Shown one piece after another: positions 48,021 through 62,400 of a stretch of DNA of 64,000 nucleotides. Source of the DNA: Riptortus pedestris (taxonomy: Eukaryota > Arthropoda > Insecta > Hemiptera > Alydidae). The DNA is taken from positions 49,130,501-49,194,500 of the forward strand of contig CM032232.1 of NCBI GenBank assembly GCA_019009955.1, written 5' to 3'. How positions within the stretch are numbered: the first letter of the stretch is position 1; each line of letters opens with the position of its first letter. A program made the translations under genes and the position numbers. The notes under the pieces were generated by a model, which had not been told where the DNA came from, did no database searches, and worked only from the letters and a program-made list of their open reading frames with translations.

Positions 48021-48275
48021 GTTTTTAAGCAGAAATGGTTATTTTCATATTTAAAATAGTTCTGCTTAAGATATTTAAATTTCGTTTTTTATGAAATTAT
48101 TTTCATAAAATAAACAACTTTTCATAAAATTAACAAACTTTATCCCCCCCCCCCTACACTTGCCCTAAATAAGCTATAGTAATATTTGCTGTTATTACAA
48201 CTCTTACCTTCTTAGTCTTAAGAAAATCCCCACGCCAATTCATTCCATTTTCGGATTAAACAATTATGTGACTAA

Positions 48276-48332
<57 letters not shown>

Positions 48333-48339
<7 letters not shown>

Positions 48340-48709
48340 GTAACCTCTGTCTGTACATTGATTTTTTTCGCGAAATTTCACGATAACTTTTCGTTTCACA
48401 TGTCATAGACACTATATCTGCATTTTGTTTATTTCGTGTATGTTTGTTTGTTTGTTTGTTTGTTACCTTTTCACGCATAAATGGCTGAACCGAATTTTAT
48501 GAAACTTGGTATGTATATTACTACTAACCCAACTTAGACTTTAGGCTATATTAATTTTCTCTGAGACGAACAGGAGTGGGGGTTATAAGGGAAGCCTGAA
48601 ATTAAAAATAGCGATATTTCGTTTTCTATTGGTTTTTCGGCAAATATGCACATAACAAAAGTTGTTTATATTGTTATTTAGAGTAACTTTTGTTATATAC
48701 ACTTTTGTC

Positions 48710-48712
<3 letters not shown>
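48333..48712 (+). mobile_element. Helitron-like 5' fragment (H5)
   Basis: Starts AAAATTGTAACCTCTGTCTG after a TA tract (48280-48332). It carries GTTTGTTTGTTTGTTTG, AACCCCC-type complement GGGGGTTATAAGGGAAGCC and one copy of the inverted repeat AACAAAAGTTG. It stops at CTTTTGTCGTATATA, where a TA tract leads into H6 on the opposite strand. Confidence 0.78.
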
Positions 48713-48756
<44 letters not shown>

Positions 48757-48757
<1 letters not shown>

Positions 48758-49845
48758 TAGCTCAGATACCCGGCTTCGCCCGGGAATTCATTTGAGGCTG
48801 AATGGTGATGGTATTTTTTAGCAGGCTTTACATTGCACAATATTTTGACATTTACCCGTCCCAGCGTTTAGGATTGATACCCGTCTTTGCCGTGGATTTG
48901 CTAATAATAGAATTATTTGTTCGATAAGGCTTCACAGTCTTCGATATTTTTATATTTCCCGTCTCTTATACATGTAAATATGGTGAATTTTTATTTCAGG
49001 CCTCCCGTATAACCCCCCTCCCGTTCGAACCTAAAAATTTTAATATAACTTATAATCATGGAAGAATTAATGCTAATTGACATACCGAGTTTTGTTAAGT
49101 TCGGTTCACCCGTTAGTGCCCGCTAAAGTTTTAACGTATAACTCATTTATACTTAGGTATACGACAAAAGTGTATATAACTCAAGTTACTCCAAATAACT
49201 AATTAATCTACTTTTGTTGTTTTCATTTTTTCGGAAAAACGAATTGGAATCGAAATATCACTATTTTTAATTTCAGGCTTCCCTTATAACCCCCACTCCT
49301 GCCCGTCCATAGAAATGTTGGTATGGCTTATTATAATGAAGGCCTCACTGCTAATACACATACCGAGTTTTATTTAGTTCGGTTGAGTCTTTTTTGGCAA
49401 ATAATATTGTTGACTCCCGCTATAAGTTTTAGCGTATAACGCATTTAAACTTCGGTATACGACAAAAGTGTATATAAAAAAAGTTACTCTAAAGAACAAA
49501 ATAAACAACTTTTGTTATGTGCATATTTGCCGAAAAAAACCAATAGAAAACGAAATATAGATATTTTTAATTTCAGGCTTCCCTTATAACCCCCACTCCT
49601 GTTCGTCTCAGAGAAAATTATTATAGCCTAAAGTGTAAGTTGGGTTAGTAGTAATATACATACCAAGTTTAATAAAATTCGGTTCAGCCGTTTATGCGTG
49701 AAAAGGTAACAAACAAACAAACAAACAAACATACACGGAAGAAACAAAATGCAGATATGGTGTCTATGACATGTGAAACGAAAAGTTATCGTGAAATTTC
49801 GCGAAAAAAATCAATGTACAGACAGAGGTTACAATTTTATATATA
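48757..49845 (-). mobile_element. Helitron-like element, short form, copy H6
   Basis: Left: CTAG (48757-48760), TCAGATA and hairpin CCCGGCTTCGCCCGGG. Modules have anchors at 49084, 49363 and 49663. Right: AAACAAACAAACAAACAAAC, then CAGACAGAGGTTACAATTTT. TA tracts flank both sides. It is non-autonomous. It forms a tail-facing pair with the H5 fragment and is followed by H7 in the same orientation. Confidence 0.86.
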
Positions 49846-49887
49846 TATGTATATATATATTTATATATATATATATATATATATATA

Positions 49888-51728
49888 CTAGCTCAGATAC
49901 CCGGCTTCGCCCGGGAATTCATTTGAGGCTGAATGGTGATGGTATTTTTTTGGCAAGGCTTTACTTTGCAAACTATTTTGACATTAACCCATCCCAGTTT
50001 TAAGGGTTTATACCCGTTGTTGGCATTTTTTAATACTAAAATTAATTTTTTATGTAAGACTTCACTGCTCAAACCATAATCCTGGGTAGGATTTATTACA
50101 ATTAAATATCATCTATAATGAACATATTTCCTTTCAAAAGCCAATCCGAGCTCACATAGTATAGGCAAAGTTTTGCACGTAAGATTATATTTGTAATAGT
50201 GAATCTCACTGGAAATCGCTTCCAGGAATGCCAGACGGGAAATAAGAAAACTCAATTAACTGGTCCCGTCATCTTCCGCTCCCGCATGAGACTTCTCAAC
50301 ATTCTTCTACTTATATTATTGATGCAAAACATTATTTTATAATTTATCTACCGGATGGAATTAAATAATAGTGGTACCCTGAAAATATCATATCGAGTTT
50401 AAACGCATATTGTTTTTTGTCATAATGACATTACCATTAACGTTTAATTGATATTATATTAGATATTTGTTTCAATAACTTCAAGGTACATTATAGAAAT
50501 TAAATAATGGAAATGCTCTTATAGTTTATATTTCTATTGGAAATAAATAACAAAGTTATTTTCTAGGAAAAATAAATAAATGAGGAGGGGTGACAAAAAT
50601 TTATAACCTCACTAATCCGAATTATACTTTGAACTATCATATAAGACGAAAACATAACATCATTTGTCATAATATTCATTTATTAAAACCCCTTAAATAA
50701 GTACTAATATAATTATTGACTCCCGTTTAGCGTATATCCCGTGTTTACCTCATTTTACGACAAAAGTGAATGCACACAAAAGTTACTCTAAATAACAAAG
50801 TAAACAACTTTTGTTATATGCACGTTTGCCGAAAAACAAATAGAAAATAAAAAAGCGAGTTTTTCATTTCAGCCTCTCTTATAATCCCCACTCCCCTTTG
50901 AACCTAAAATTTTTAATATAGCTTATAATCATGGAAGAATTAATGCTTATTCACATACCGAGTTTTGCTAAGTTCGGTTCAATCGTTAGTGCCCAACAAA
51001 ATTGTTGGCTCCCGCTTTAGATTTTAGTGTATATCTCGTTTATACTTTTCTATACGTCAAAAGTGAATATAACAAAAGTTACTGAAAATAACAAAATAAA
51101 CAACTTTTGTCATGTGCATGTTTGTCGAAAAACCAATAGGAAACAAAATATCACTACTGTTAATTTCAGGCCACCCTTACAAACCCCAGGAGTGGTCCAT
51201 AGAAATGTTGGTAGGGCTTATGATAATTAAGGCGTCAACACTAATAAACTTACCGAGTTATATTTAGTTCGGTTGAGTCTTTTGAGCCCAATAAAATTAA
51301 TGACTCCCGCTATAGTTTTTAGCTTATAACTCATTTATACTTCGGCTTACGACAAAAGTGTATATAACAAAAGTTACTCTAAATATTAAAATAAACAACT
51401 TTTATTATGTTCATATTTGCCGAAAACCCAATAGCAAACGAAATATCGCTATTTTTAATTTCAGGCCTCCCTTATAACCCCCACTCCTGTTCGTCTCAGA
51501 GGATATTAATATAGCCTAAAGTCTAAGTTAGGTTAGTAGTAATATACATACCAAGTTTCATAAAATTCGGTTCAGCCGTTTATGCGTGAAAAGGTAACAA
51601 AGAAACAAACAAACAAATAAACAAACAGACACCAAAGAAACAAAATGCAGTTATAGTGTCTATGACATATGAAACGAAAAGTTATCGAGAAATTACGCGA
51701 AAAAAATAAATGTACAGACAGAGTTTAC

Positions 51729-51735
<7 letters not shown>
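49888..51735 (-). mobile_element. Helitron-like element, long form, copy H7
   Basis: Left: CTAG (49888-49891) with an intact hairpin. It is followed by about 900 bp that matches, in reverse, the extra 3' region of H2 (for example the segments around 50340-50560 versus 9880-10270). Then come modules with anchors at 50958, 51253 and 51551, and the 5' end CAGACAGAGTTTACAATTTT. H2 and H7 together define the long form from which the short ones could arise by internal deletion. Confidence 0.85.
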
Positions 51736-51779
<44 letters not shown>

Positions 51780-52227
51780 TATATAGTATATATCTATTTT
51801 ATCGCTTTAAATATTTATTTATCTCCCCTCATATTCATTATAGCATGAAGCTATTATATCACTACACGTTTCCAGCTAAAGTTGCAAGTACACTTTTTTT
51901 TCTTAATGACTGACACCGACTGTCTTTTCATGTATGAATTCATTTCCAAATTCCGGGTAGAGGGGCTATTTTACAATATAGCACTTAAATGTATATCTAA
52001 TAAATTCACTCATAATACACTAGGTATAAAAGTAAAATATACTATATTTTAAAAACATAATAACTTTTAAATAAGGTACAGGAAAACGTTTTGCTTCCTA
52101 TTGCAACAGCTTTTAATTACAGACAGATTTAAGTAACTTTCTAAAAATATATTTTGAAATATAAATGGGTTGTTACTTAATTCATGAATTGTAAAGGAAA
52201 CTTGGTCTCAAATAAAAATGTAAAAGG

Positions 52228-52290
<63 letters not shown>

Positions 52291-52300
52291 AACGTATTGT
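51736..52300. repeat. TA microsatellites (51736-51778 and 52232-52286) around unassigned DNA
   Basis: Two TA tracts with about 450 bp of AT-rich, unrecognised sequence between them. The second has no element attached that I can see. Confidence 0.85.
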
Positions 52301-52702
52301 GGTCCACTTTTTTATATAGGCTTGTAAAAACTAAAGAATATGAGAAAGGAAAAAAAAGTTCATTTCTCCCAGATGCTTCACTAACGACTAAAAAGACTTG
52401 ACTGGCCACTGTTTTTTCCCCCTAAATGACTGTGTTGTAGCTAGGCTCAACGTTAGCTACATCAGCTATCGACCAACTGAGTGCTTTCAATTAAGCCTGG
52501 CTTTATCTTTCTTCTAAATACTTTTTATAAACCTCAAAAGCGTTCGATAGTAAAGATTCCTTAGGCTACGTTTCTAAGCAACCAATACTTAAGATTTTAG
52601 TTTCAAGATTAAACTAAAGGATGAGGGGGGGGGGCTGCCTGTAATTGGAAAAAAAAACCCAGTCTAGCTCCAAGAGCCGTCAGGTCAACATCCAGGACCT
52701 TT

Positions 52703-52744
52703 GGACACTGACGATGATGCACTCCATCGAAAGCGCCCTTCCCT
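52703..52744 (+). ncRNA. decayed hammerhead-like motif (HHR-6)
   Basis: CTGACGA (52708-52714), unpaired T, stem II GATG-CACTC-CATC (52716-52728), GAAA (52729-52732) and AGCGCC, one base from the AGCGCT stem III of HHR-2. The conserved U at 16.1 is lost and stem I pairs poorly. It is probably an old PLE 3' remnant. Confidence 0.4.
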
Positions 52745-53129
52745 TTTAATAAAATGTTATAGTGGAAGCGTAGCCGATTCTATCATCCTACCTACATTAG
52801 AAGTCACTTCCACCTGCCTGAATACTAACTCAGAACATGAATTTATATGCATGAATGAATGAAATAGTAAAAATACTAACAACGTTTTCAATGATTCACA
52901 GCTATTTCCAGTTATAGCGTCGTTAATAATAATTACTTTAAGGATAGGTAATCGTTGGAAATATGAAAACTATAATTTACGTTATTCTTAACTAATTCCC
53001 GTATACTTTTATTGTTTCCTGAAAAATAAGTATACACTTTATTGAAACCTGAGACAGCTAAAGTTAAATTATAACGTTTAAGTGTAAATTGCGTCTTTTA
53101 TATAAATCAATTTGAGAGTGCTGCGTGAA

Positions 53130-54087
53130 GTTAAGTATGGTCGGAAACCAAACAATAGTTGCCAGTGTTGTTGCCTTTGTTGAGGATGTTAAGGATATGC
53201 AGCAAAGGCATTAGAACTACCAGAAACTACTGTTCGATGGGCCATTTAGAAATACCGGGAGAGTGGACAATTAACTAAGAGAAGAGGTTCAGTCTGCCTA
53301 GAGGCAACAGACCAGGCCCACGACCGTAGATTTACTGTACTGGAAATCCCGAGAAACCGCCAGTAAACAGCTGTGGGCACTGTTCACAGGGTTGAGAGGG
53401 CCCACAATGTGGTAGCACGTGCTAACTAACACTACGCAGATCAGCTGAAGTGAGTCTGCTCTCCAGCGATATCACCTCAACTGACCATACGCCACTGTGT
53501 AGCTCGCCTTAGGTTTGCCCAGACATACCAAGATTAGATAAACAATGAACAGGCCATTGTTGATTTTACAGACGAACCCAGATTCACTTTATGAGGGCAA
53601 GAGAGTATGGTGGCAATCTGCAATATCCATGGGAAGTATGAACCTTGCGAGTGCAAGATGGTTAGGGCAGGAATAAGGTTACATGGAAATAAAAAGCTCC
53701 CTGTCTTCTCGAGTCCGTCTCTCAATACTCACACCTATTTTAGGAACATTCTAGAAAGGTATATCAAGCCATTTGCGGCCTCAGTTGGTAAAGTGTTACT
53801 TTTGTTTCAAGATTACGCAAGATCACACATTCCGATCATTGTAATCCAATATCTTGCTGAAATCGGCATAGGCTCTTTGGACGTTCCAGCGCTAACTCCA
53901 AATCTTAATTCTATAGAATACTGATTGGACGAGGTAGAGGGGGGCTTATTTGGAGTAACTTCCGGATAACTTGCAGCCATTTAATGATGCTCTTGTTGAA
54001 AAATGACAAGGAATTGCGCATGAAATTGTGAAAAATCTCATCCAGGGAATGTCAAAACGACTGCAAGCTGTCATACAGGCAAGATGA
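53130..54087 (+). pseudogene. Tc1-like transposase pseudogene (DD34E)
   Basis: The N-terminal helix-turn-helix region is shifted between frames (ALELPETTVRWAI, YRESGQLTKRRGS). The catalytic core is in one frame: FTDEPRF with the first Asp at 53571-53573; LLFQDYARSH with the second Asp at 53811-53813 (80 codons later); LTPNLNSIEY with Glu at 53916-53918. The spacing of 34 residues between the last two is the Tc1 signature. Stops follow FTL and SIEY, and one more frame change precedes NLIQGMSKRLQAVIQAR at the C-terminus. AAGTATACAC near 53028 and AAGTCTACGC (reverse, near 54210) may be worn terminal repeats. Not functional. Confidence 0.88.
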
Positions 54088-54090
54088 GCT

Positions 54091-57000
54091 AATAATTGTT
54101 ATTAAGACTAATTTTTGTTTTTTATTTACATCTGAAACTGTAGATTTATTAAAAAGGCAAAACAAAGTATTGAATTCGAATTTCTGAAGGTTATGTGTGC
54201 GTAGACTTCTGATACCGCTGGAGTAAGGCCGATGGAACCCGATTGATGTACTGAATCGAATGTCAAGTTAGTCTTGTATAAACGGAATTCTAAATCTAAA
54301 TTCTACCACCTGAATAGCTATTTAGTTAATGGATGTTAAGAGTTCTTTAAATCGGAGTAAACTTCAAGCTAATGCAGCTTTAATCTTTTAAGGGTAAACT
54401 TTTCTTTTTTAAAATAAAAAAGAGAAACAGCTGGTTGAGGATATAAGAGGCTGTGGGACGAAGGCCTGGTGTAGTTAATAAGATAGATTGAAGAGGCTAG
54501 CCTGTAGCTACTGTAGATAGAGGAGTAAAGAGCTGGAGGCTATAAGGGTGAGGGTGGTGGTGTCGTGTGCCCTAGTTTGACTGGGGTCATCGCTGACGTC
54601 ATGGGCTCTTCCCCCCAAGTAGATACACTACAGCCAGAATCATCTCATACCTCCATAGTCACTCTTCGACCAATGCATATATCTCTCACATTATCCACAT
54701 CAAGTCCTGATACTGTGCAATCTCATGATCAAATAGTTCATAAAGTAATACCATGTTTAATTATCTCTGTAATCCGCGATGGCTCAAATATTATGGTTTC
54801 AAGTCAAAACATAAAGATTGCAATAACTTAGCACTAAATATTAAAATTGTAGTCTTATACTCGATTACTGTAAAAGATTCAAAAAAAAAAAAAAAAAAAA
54901 AAATTCTAATCCTTCAAATTGTAGAAATGTTTCCTAAAACTCAAATGCTGTGATGTACCATTCTTTATTGAAAAACCTTTTTATTATTCTAGTCCGGATT
55001 TTGAGGGAAAGATCTGTTGGGCCGAATGTTGGGGGGCTTGAGGCCTAACAAATGGCGAGGAACGGACCTAGTCGGACCCTAATTTTTGAAGCTCCATTTG
55101 AGCTGATACGAGTGATTACTTTCGAATAATGTCGCCCTAACAGCCCGTCATCGTTCATCACACAAAGCCTCATGTAGCCAGATGTTGAAACGTCCATTCC
55201 CAGTATTAAACCGACTCAACCAAAAGGCTGCACTATTTCACCACACATTCACCTTACTTTCCACAGGCTTTAGTAGTTACCGCTTTAAAAATTAACTCAC
55301 TTATCCACCACAGCCCAAATATAGTATTTTTATATTAATTATTCAATAATGTTATGTAAATGTCACAAAAACTAAAAATTGAAAAAGGAAAAAAATATCA
55401 AACCTATCATAACTCATGTACATAATGACAACTGCAACAACCTAGAACTGATATGATTTATAATTGCATTTTTTATGCGACGAAATAAATCGAACCCCAG
55501 CCCCCCTCACCAACGACTAGTAAGATTATTTCCATAGCAAGACAGACGTGACTTTTTTGTTGGTGTTGTTGTTCTTCGAAAAGATCAAGAGGATAGGAAT
55601 TTCTAATACAACAAATGTGACAGTTTGTGAAGGCTGACTTTCGTTAGTCGGGATTGGATGGCTCAGATTATGTCCTTGGTTAATTAAGGAGTTTTACAAT
55701 GTTGATGGGTTCACCTTAATAAAACTGTTATTTTGAATGGGTTGAGTTCCCGGCCATTAATAACATTCATAGGATGATATATTTACATATAAAGTGTATA
55801 ATATATTTACTATGTGTGTATATATATATAATTATATATATATATATATATATATGAGTCACTAAGGTTAATTAACACATAAAATTCTAATTTTATTGAA
55901 ATATGTTGACAAGGTCATTAAATAAATTTTTGCTTTACACAGGAATCGAAGCAAGTCCATCTCCAAGTTTTGCTAAACATATTAAAAACTATGCGAAATA
56001 GATAGCGGCGCAGAAACCTGCAAAACTAAAAGCTTAGTACAGTTAAAGCTTATTGTTTTTTTTCTTCTGGCTAAATTGAAATTTGAGTTGTTTTTTTTTG
56101 TAATAAAAGAACTGGAACTACAATGTCCTCCGAAAAAAAGTGTTTTATTTCATTCATTCATTCCTATAATGATTAAAAATAAATAAAATTGGTAAATTGA
56201 CAATTTAGCAATTTTCAAATTGGCTAAGAGAAGAAACATTTGTTTGTTAGTTGTGATAATAGACAATTTCTAAACGAGAGCGTGGAAGTATATTAAATGT
56301 TATTAACACTAAAGGATTTCTTGCTGGTCTTCTAGACAGTCGGGAGCTTTTTTTTCTTTCTTCTACCAGTCTTATCATTAAAACGTTTCACCAGGTAACC
56401 TCAGTAGATTCCTAACTGCGTTTTTCCCAGAAACTTAATTACTGCCTAGCTGAAGTTTCAAATATTTCATCTGCAATATCCTGTGTTTGAGGAGATATTA
56501 AAATGAATACTTTTGTAAATAAAATATGGACATTTAAGAGAGAAACTTCTGCTGTGAAATATAAAGTACTAGTCAACCAACGACCCCTGAGAGAAGAAGC
56601 TAAAATATGATTCATAAATAAATAACACTCGAAAAAATTGCAAGTAAAGTAAATTGGGTAAAATATATTATTTACAGACAATATAAGGAATCTTTGAGCA
56701 GAGTAATGAAAATTTTATCTAAAGATAGAGAGGGCTCTCTAATACCAGGGAGAAGATTAGCTCTGACCTACAATATTAATAACATAGCAAATTATTATTC
56801 TACCCATCGTGGCTCAATGAGTAAGCTCACTGGCTGTCTTGATAACGTATCAACTTTTTAAGACATAATGTCTGTATTTATAAAATAAAATTTCAATAAC
56901 ATCAACTAAACATAAAATACAAATTTTAATTATTTCTAATTCTCTGCATTCATAAATATCGTTTATAAAGTTCCAGTCGCATATACACTTACACCTACAG

Positions 57001-58468
57001 ATACACATACGTCCTACATTGTCTGCGTATACACCCACTCACGAACGGGCACACAGGACATTTTTATCAGAGCAATAACAGAAAAACAAAGATATAACGT
57101 ATTTATGCAGATGAGTGAGTGAGTGTGTGTGTGTATGTGTGTGCGTGTGTGTGTGTCGGTGCGCGCGCGCGCGTGTGTGTGACAAAGAGAGAAGGAAAGA
57201 GGGCACTAGTCTGGGTGCATGAGTGTGTAAGGAATTATTTTTTATCATATAGGTGGACAACTGAAATGTGTACAGCATTAACAGACAAACTTGAGTGCGG
57301 TATGTGTATTTGCCTAAACTTTCTTATCTCTTCTTATATTTATAGTTTAACATGTAGCATTCGTGTAGTCAATGTATATATTGAGGTGAATTTTAATATT
57401 CTATCCCTGTTAATGGGTATTTGGTGCAATAGTTAATCTTCACTTTATATAATACAGTATATGTAATAATAGTTGTGTGCAATACGTCTTTAAGCAAGGA
57501 TGCCCGCACGTCTGGTAGTAATAGCAAGAATTAGCAGCTCCTGTCGGCTATAGGATACTAAAGCCGATGTCACACCTGTTCCTATTTATCAACACCGACC
57601 TTCCTACGAGGGGCCGGCCCTCAGTAAACAGCTAGCTGTCCACATGTCACCAGAAAAACTTGACTTGTTAACCTACTCACGAACTAGAAGGGTTCGATCT
57701 TTATTGAGGAATTATTCTCAACTCTTCATAGACATTCATTGGTCGGAATGTTAAGTCACTAGAGAGATTCGACTATAATAAAATCTATAAACTACAACAA
57801 GGAAGAATAAACATGATTGCAACATATGATAGTATCAAGATATAAGAATATAAATATGTCGGAAATAACACAGTCAGAATCCAATAACACCTCAGACGGA
57901 GGAGTTTCCATTCGTCATTTCGTTCCTTCTCCTATTTATATGTTAAATTTATTTCAGAGATTTATATTTAGATAATTGTATTTTATAAGCATGGGTTGCA
58001 AATCATGCCAATGAACATAACAAAACCGCATTTTGAAAATAAAAATTCAAAGACTTTTTCGCAGGTTTCATATTCACAATCTCAATAATTTGTCATAAGA
58101 ACTATGTAGTGTTCCCAAGTCACACAATTATAGCAATAGTATACCAGCCCGCATAGGCACATGGTCGTGCGGGTTGTATGCCAGTATACAAGCAGAGCAT
58201 CCTGTTATACCACGAGGCTACTGATGATTTCTGTTAGCAAATAGCCCTAATTCCGAGGAACAAACATGGGATGGCAAAGAACGGGGGATAAAACTTTTCG
58301 GCGCATAATGACGAAGGTTCTGTATGAACTCCTTTAAAATTCCTCTTCGGGCCCGATTCTGATAATTAAGTAACACAACTATTAGTTTTACATTAAACCG
58401 TTAAATAAAAGACAACTGTAGGAAATGAAACGAATTTGGACCGTTGACCACCTAGACACAAATAACCC
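54091..58468. other. long stretch without a supported gene
   Basis: It contains a 23-bp A run (54881-54903), a TA tract near 55815-55854 and a TG/GC repeat (57119-57182). A less AT-rich unassigned patch lies at 57500-57680. A tRNA-like stretch (TGGCTCAATGAGTAAGC near 56812) could be a SINE head. Open frames here (for example 54565-54831 and 56439-56681) resemble nothing known to me. Confidence 0.45.
57119..57182. repeat. (TG)n/(CG)n microsatellite
   Basis: TG-rich run with an internal GCGCGCGCGCG block. The long opposing open frames across it are by-products. Confidence 0.9.
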
Positions 58469-58517
58469 TTATTTATTTTTATTGTCATCAGTGCCTAATG
58501 ACAATAAAAATAAATAA
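58469..58517. repeat. perfect 20-bp inverted repeat (hairpin)
   Basis: TTATTTATTTTTATTGTCAT (58469-58488) and its exact reverse complement (58498-58517) enclose a 9-nt loop. Flanking sequences share AACTGT and TTAAATA words on both sides. No element class is recognised. Confidence 0.85.
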
Positions 58518-58635
58518 AATAAACTGTTAAATATCGAATATATGTAAATAAACGGCAACTGTGTGTTTATTTGTGTGTATGTGTGCGAGCGCGCGCGTGT
58601 GCGCGTGCGTAGGAACCTACGTGCGCGTGTATGTA

Positions 58636-60760
<2,125 letters not shown>

Positions 60761-60825
60761 AAGGTACCGTATTTCCGTTATCCCTAAGAGCGCTCGATGA
60801 AAAAAAAAACCCGTTATATGAATGA

Positions 60826-60866
60826 ACACAGTAACTGGTTTCCCTTGAGGAAAATTTGCTGGATGA
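60826..60866 (+). mobile_element. Helentron-like terminal fragment
   Basis: GTAACTGGTTTCCCTTGAGG followed by AAAATTTGCTGG resembles the palindromic end CTGATTTCCCTTAAGGGAAA. Only about 35 bp is recognisable. Confidence 0.35.
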
Positions 60867-61960
60867 GGATGTGAAAATAATTTTAAAATAAGCATTTGCT
60901 AAGCTCCTAACTTTACGGCGAAGACGTCATGATCAAAGTTTTATAGGCGTCCCACTGAAGTATATTAGAACGGACTTGGTGATTGATGTAACAGAGGATA
61001 ATCAAGATGACGTCTTCCTTTCAACAACGGATTACTTTAGAAGATGGTTTCCTTATAATCTAAATATAGCAGGTTTCTATAATGCGGAGGCAATAAGAGG
61101 AGAAAGGCTAGAAGGGAGACGCCTCTCATTACTCGAAGGGCCCTGGGTTCGGCGATAAGTCCATGAAGGAAATATAAAGCCTGAGGAAAATAGTCTGCCG
61201 CTCAGTTTACTCGCCATATCAGAGAAACCGGATACAATTCACCTTTCTCTGCCGCCGCCCATCTCTTTCCCTTATCCCTCTCCTTACAATAGGCAGCGCT
61301 ACATTACCTTACCATTCCCACCAACAAATTGGCAAAAACATGATATTTTTCTTATCGACAGAGCACAAATACAATTCAGGAATTTCCTTCACTATTTCAA
61401 AGGAAGCAGTGCTTTAACATTTATAGTGAAATATCGCAGCAGAATGATTAAAGGATCAATATTTCAGAAGAAATGAGCTCGCAAACAAATACAAGCTGGC
61501 AATAGGCTTAAAAAACACACGTCGTATGGCAACAATGACAGTAGGAATACATTGGATGCAACAGTCGTTTCTTGTGAACTATGATCCCTGGCAAACAAAC
61601 AGGCAAGAGTCTCAGTCCATTGTAGTATCTCAAGATTATTAGATGACAAACATTCAAATATCTTCACAGACCAATTTCGTCTTATCAAAATAAAAGTTAA
61701 TAATACTCAATTAATAACACTCAAGGGCTATGTGTATTAAATTATGTTAAATTCTCAAGCACTATGATGACATGCAGGCATCATATTCGTCAGCACACTA
61801 TTACTCATGTAGAAAGAACACAATGTAAATGAGACTGAAAATTTATATTCAAGTTCCTCATTTATTTTTTATTTATTTAGGTGTGTCGCAATTTTAGCTA
61901 TTCACACTTACTCATATTATAAAACTAAAAGTTGGTATAGCCACCTTATTATATATAAAA

Positions 61961-61964
<4 letters not shown>
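60867..61964. other. no feature recognised
   Basis: Moderate complexity. The plus frame 60976-61158 and the minus frame 61464-61688 are unrecognised. Confidence 0.45.

Positions 61965-62014
<50 letters not shown>
61965..62014. repeat. (TA)n(TG)n microsatellite
   Basis: TA run passing into a TG run. Simple repeat. Confidence 0.92.
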
Positions 62015-62016
<2 letters not shown>

Positions 62017-62029
62017 AAATATCTACAGT

Positions 62030-62400
62030 CGTAGGTCGCAGAGCATGGTACATTTTCTCCAGTGGATATTAATGAGAGCTGATTCTAATTTTTTAAGCCT
62101 AAGGTTCGATAAATGTTTTAAATGAAGTTGAAAATATGTGTCTGTTGGAAGAGTTAAATGATTGTCTCCATGTATGGAATTTTGTCATGCATAAGTTCTG
62201 TAAGGTAGGTGAAGAAGTTCTTGTCGGTTATTAGTCTGCAGGCTGTAAGTGTTTGATAGTTAGTTGTGTATTGCACAGTGTACATAAAGGTGGATCAGTC
62301 CCTAGTCTTGAGACGTCCGTGTGTTATCCGTGAGTGACCATATCTCAAACGAGCAAGAACTAATTCTTCTTTTCTAGTGTCCCAATTAATATTTATTCAC
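62030..62400 (-). pseudogene. LINE remnant: C-terminal tail after reverse transcriptase/RNase H
   Basis: The minus strand reads ARLRYGHSRITHGRLKTRD and, after a one-base frame change, DPPLCTLCNTQLTIKHL. This is the R.R.GH...THG...PP.C..C...LT.KH pattern that closes I/Jockey/CR1-type LINE proteins. Further decayed sequence runs to about 62030. It may belong to the same family as the RNase H piece at 17560-18100. Confidence 0.65.

Noticed and set aside
56805..56850. tRNA-like stretch TGGCTCAATGAGTAAGC
   Set aside because: A box-A-like word only; no box B at the right distance and no SINE body could be followed.
58139..58230. Palindromic GTATAC/CCCGCA region that could be a tRNA or small RNA
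   Set aside because: The paired words are separated by unmatched loops, and neither a tRNA nor a known RNA fold fits.
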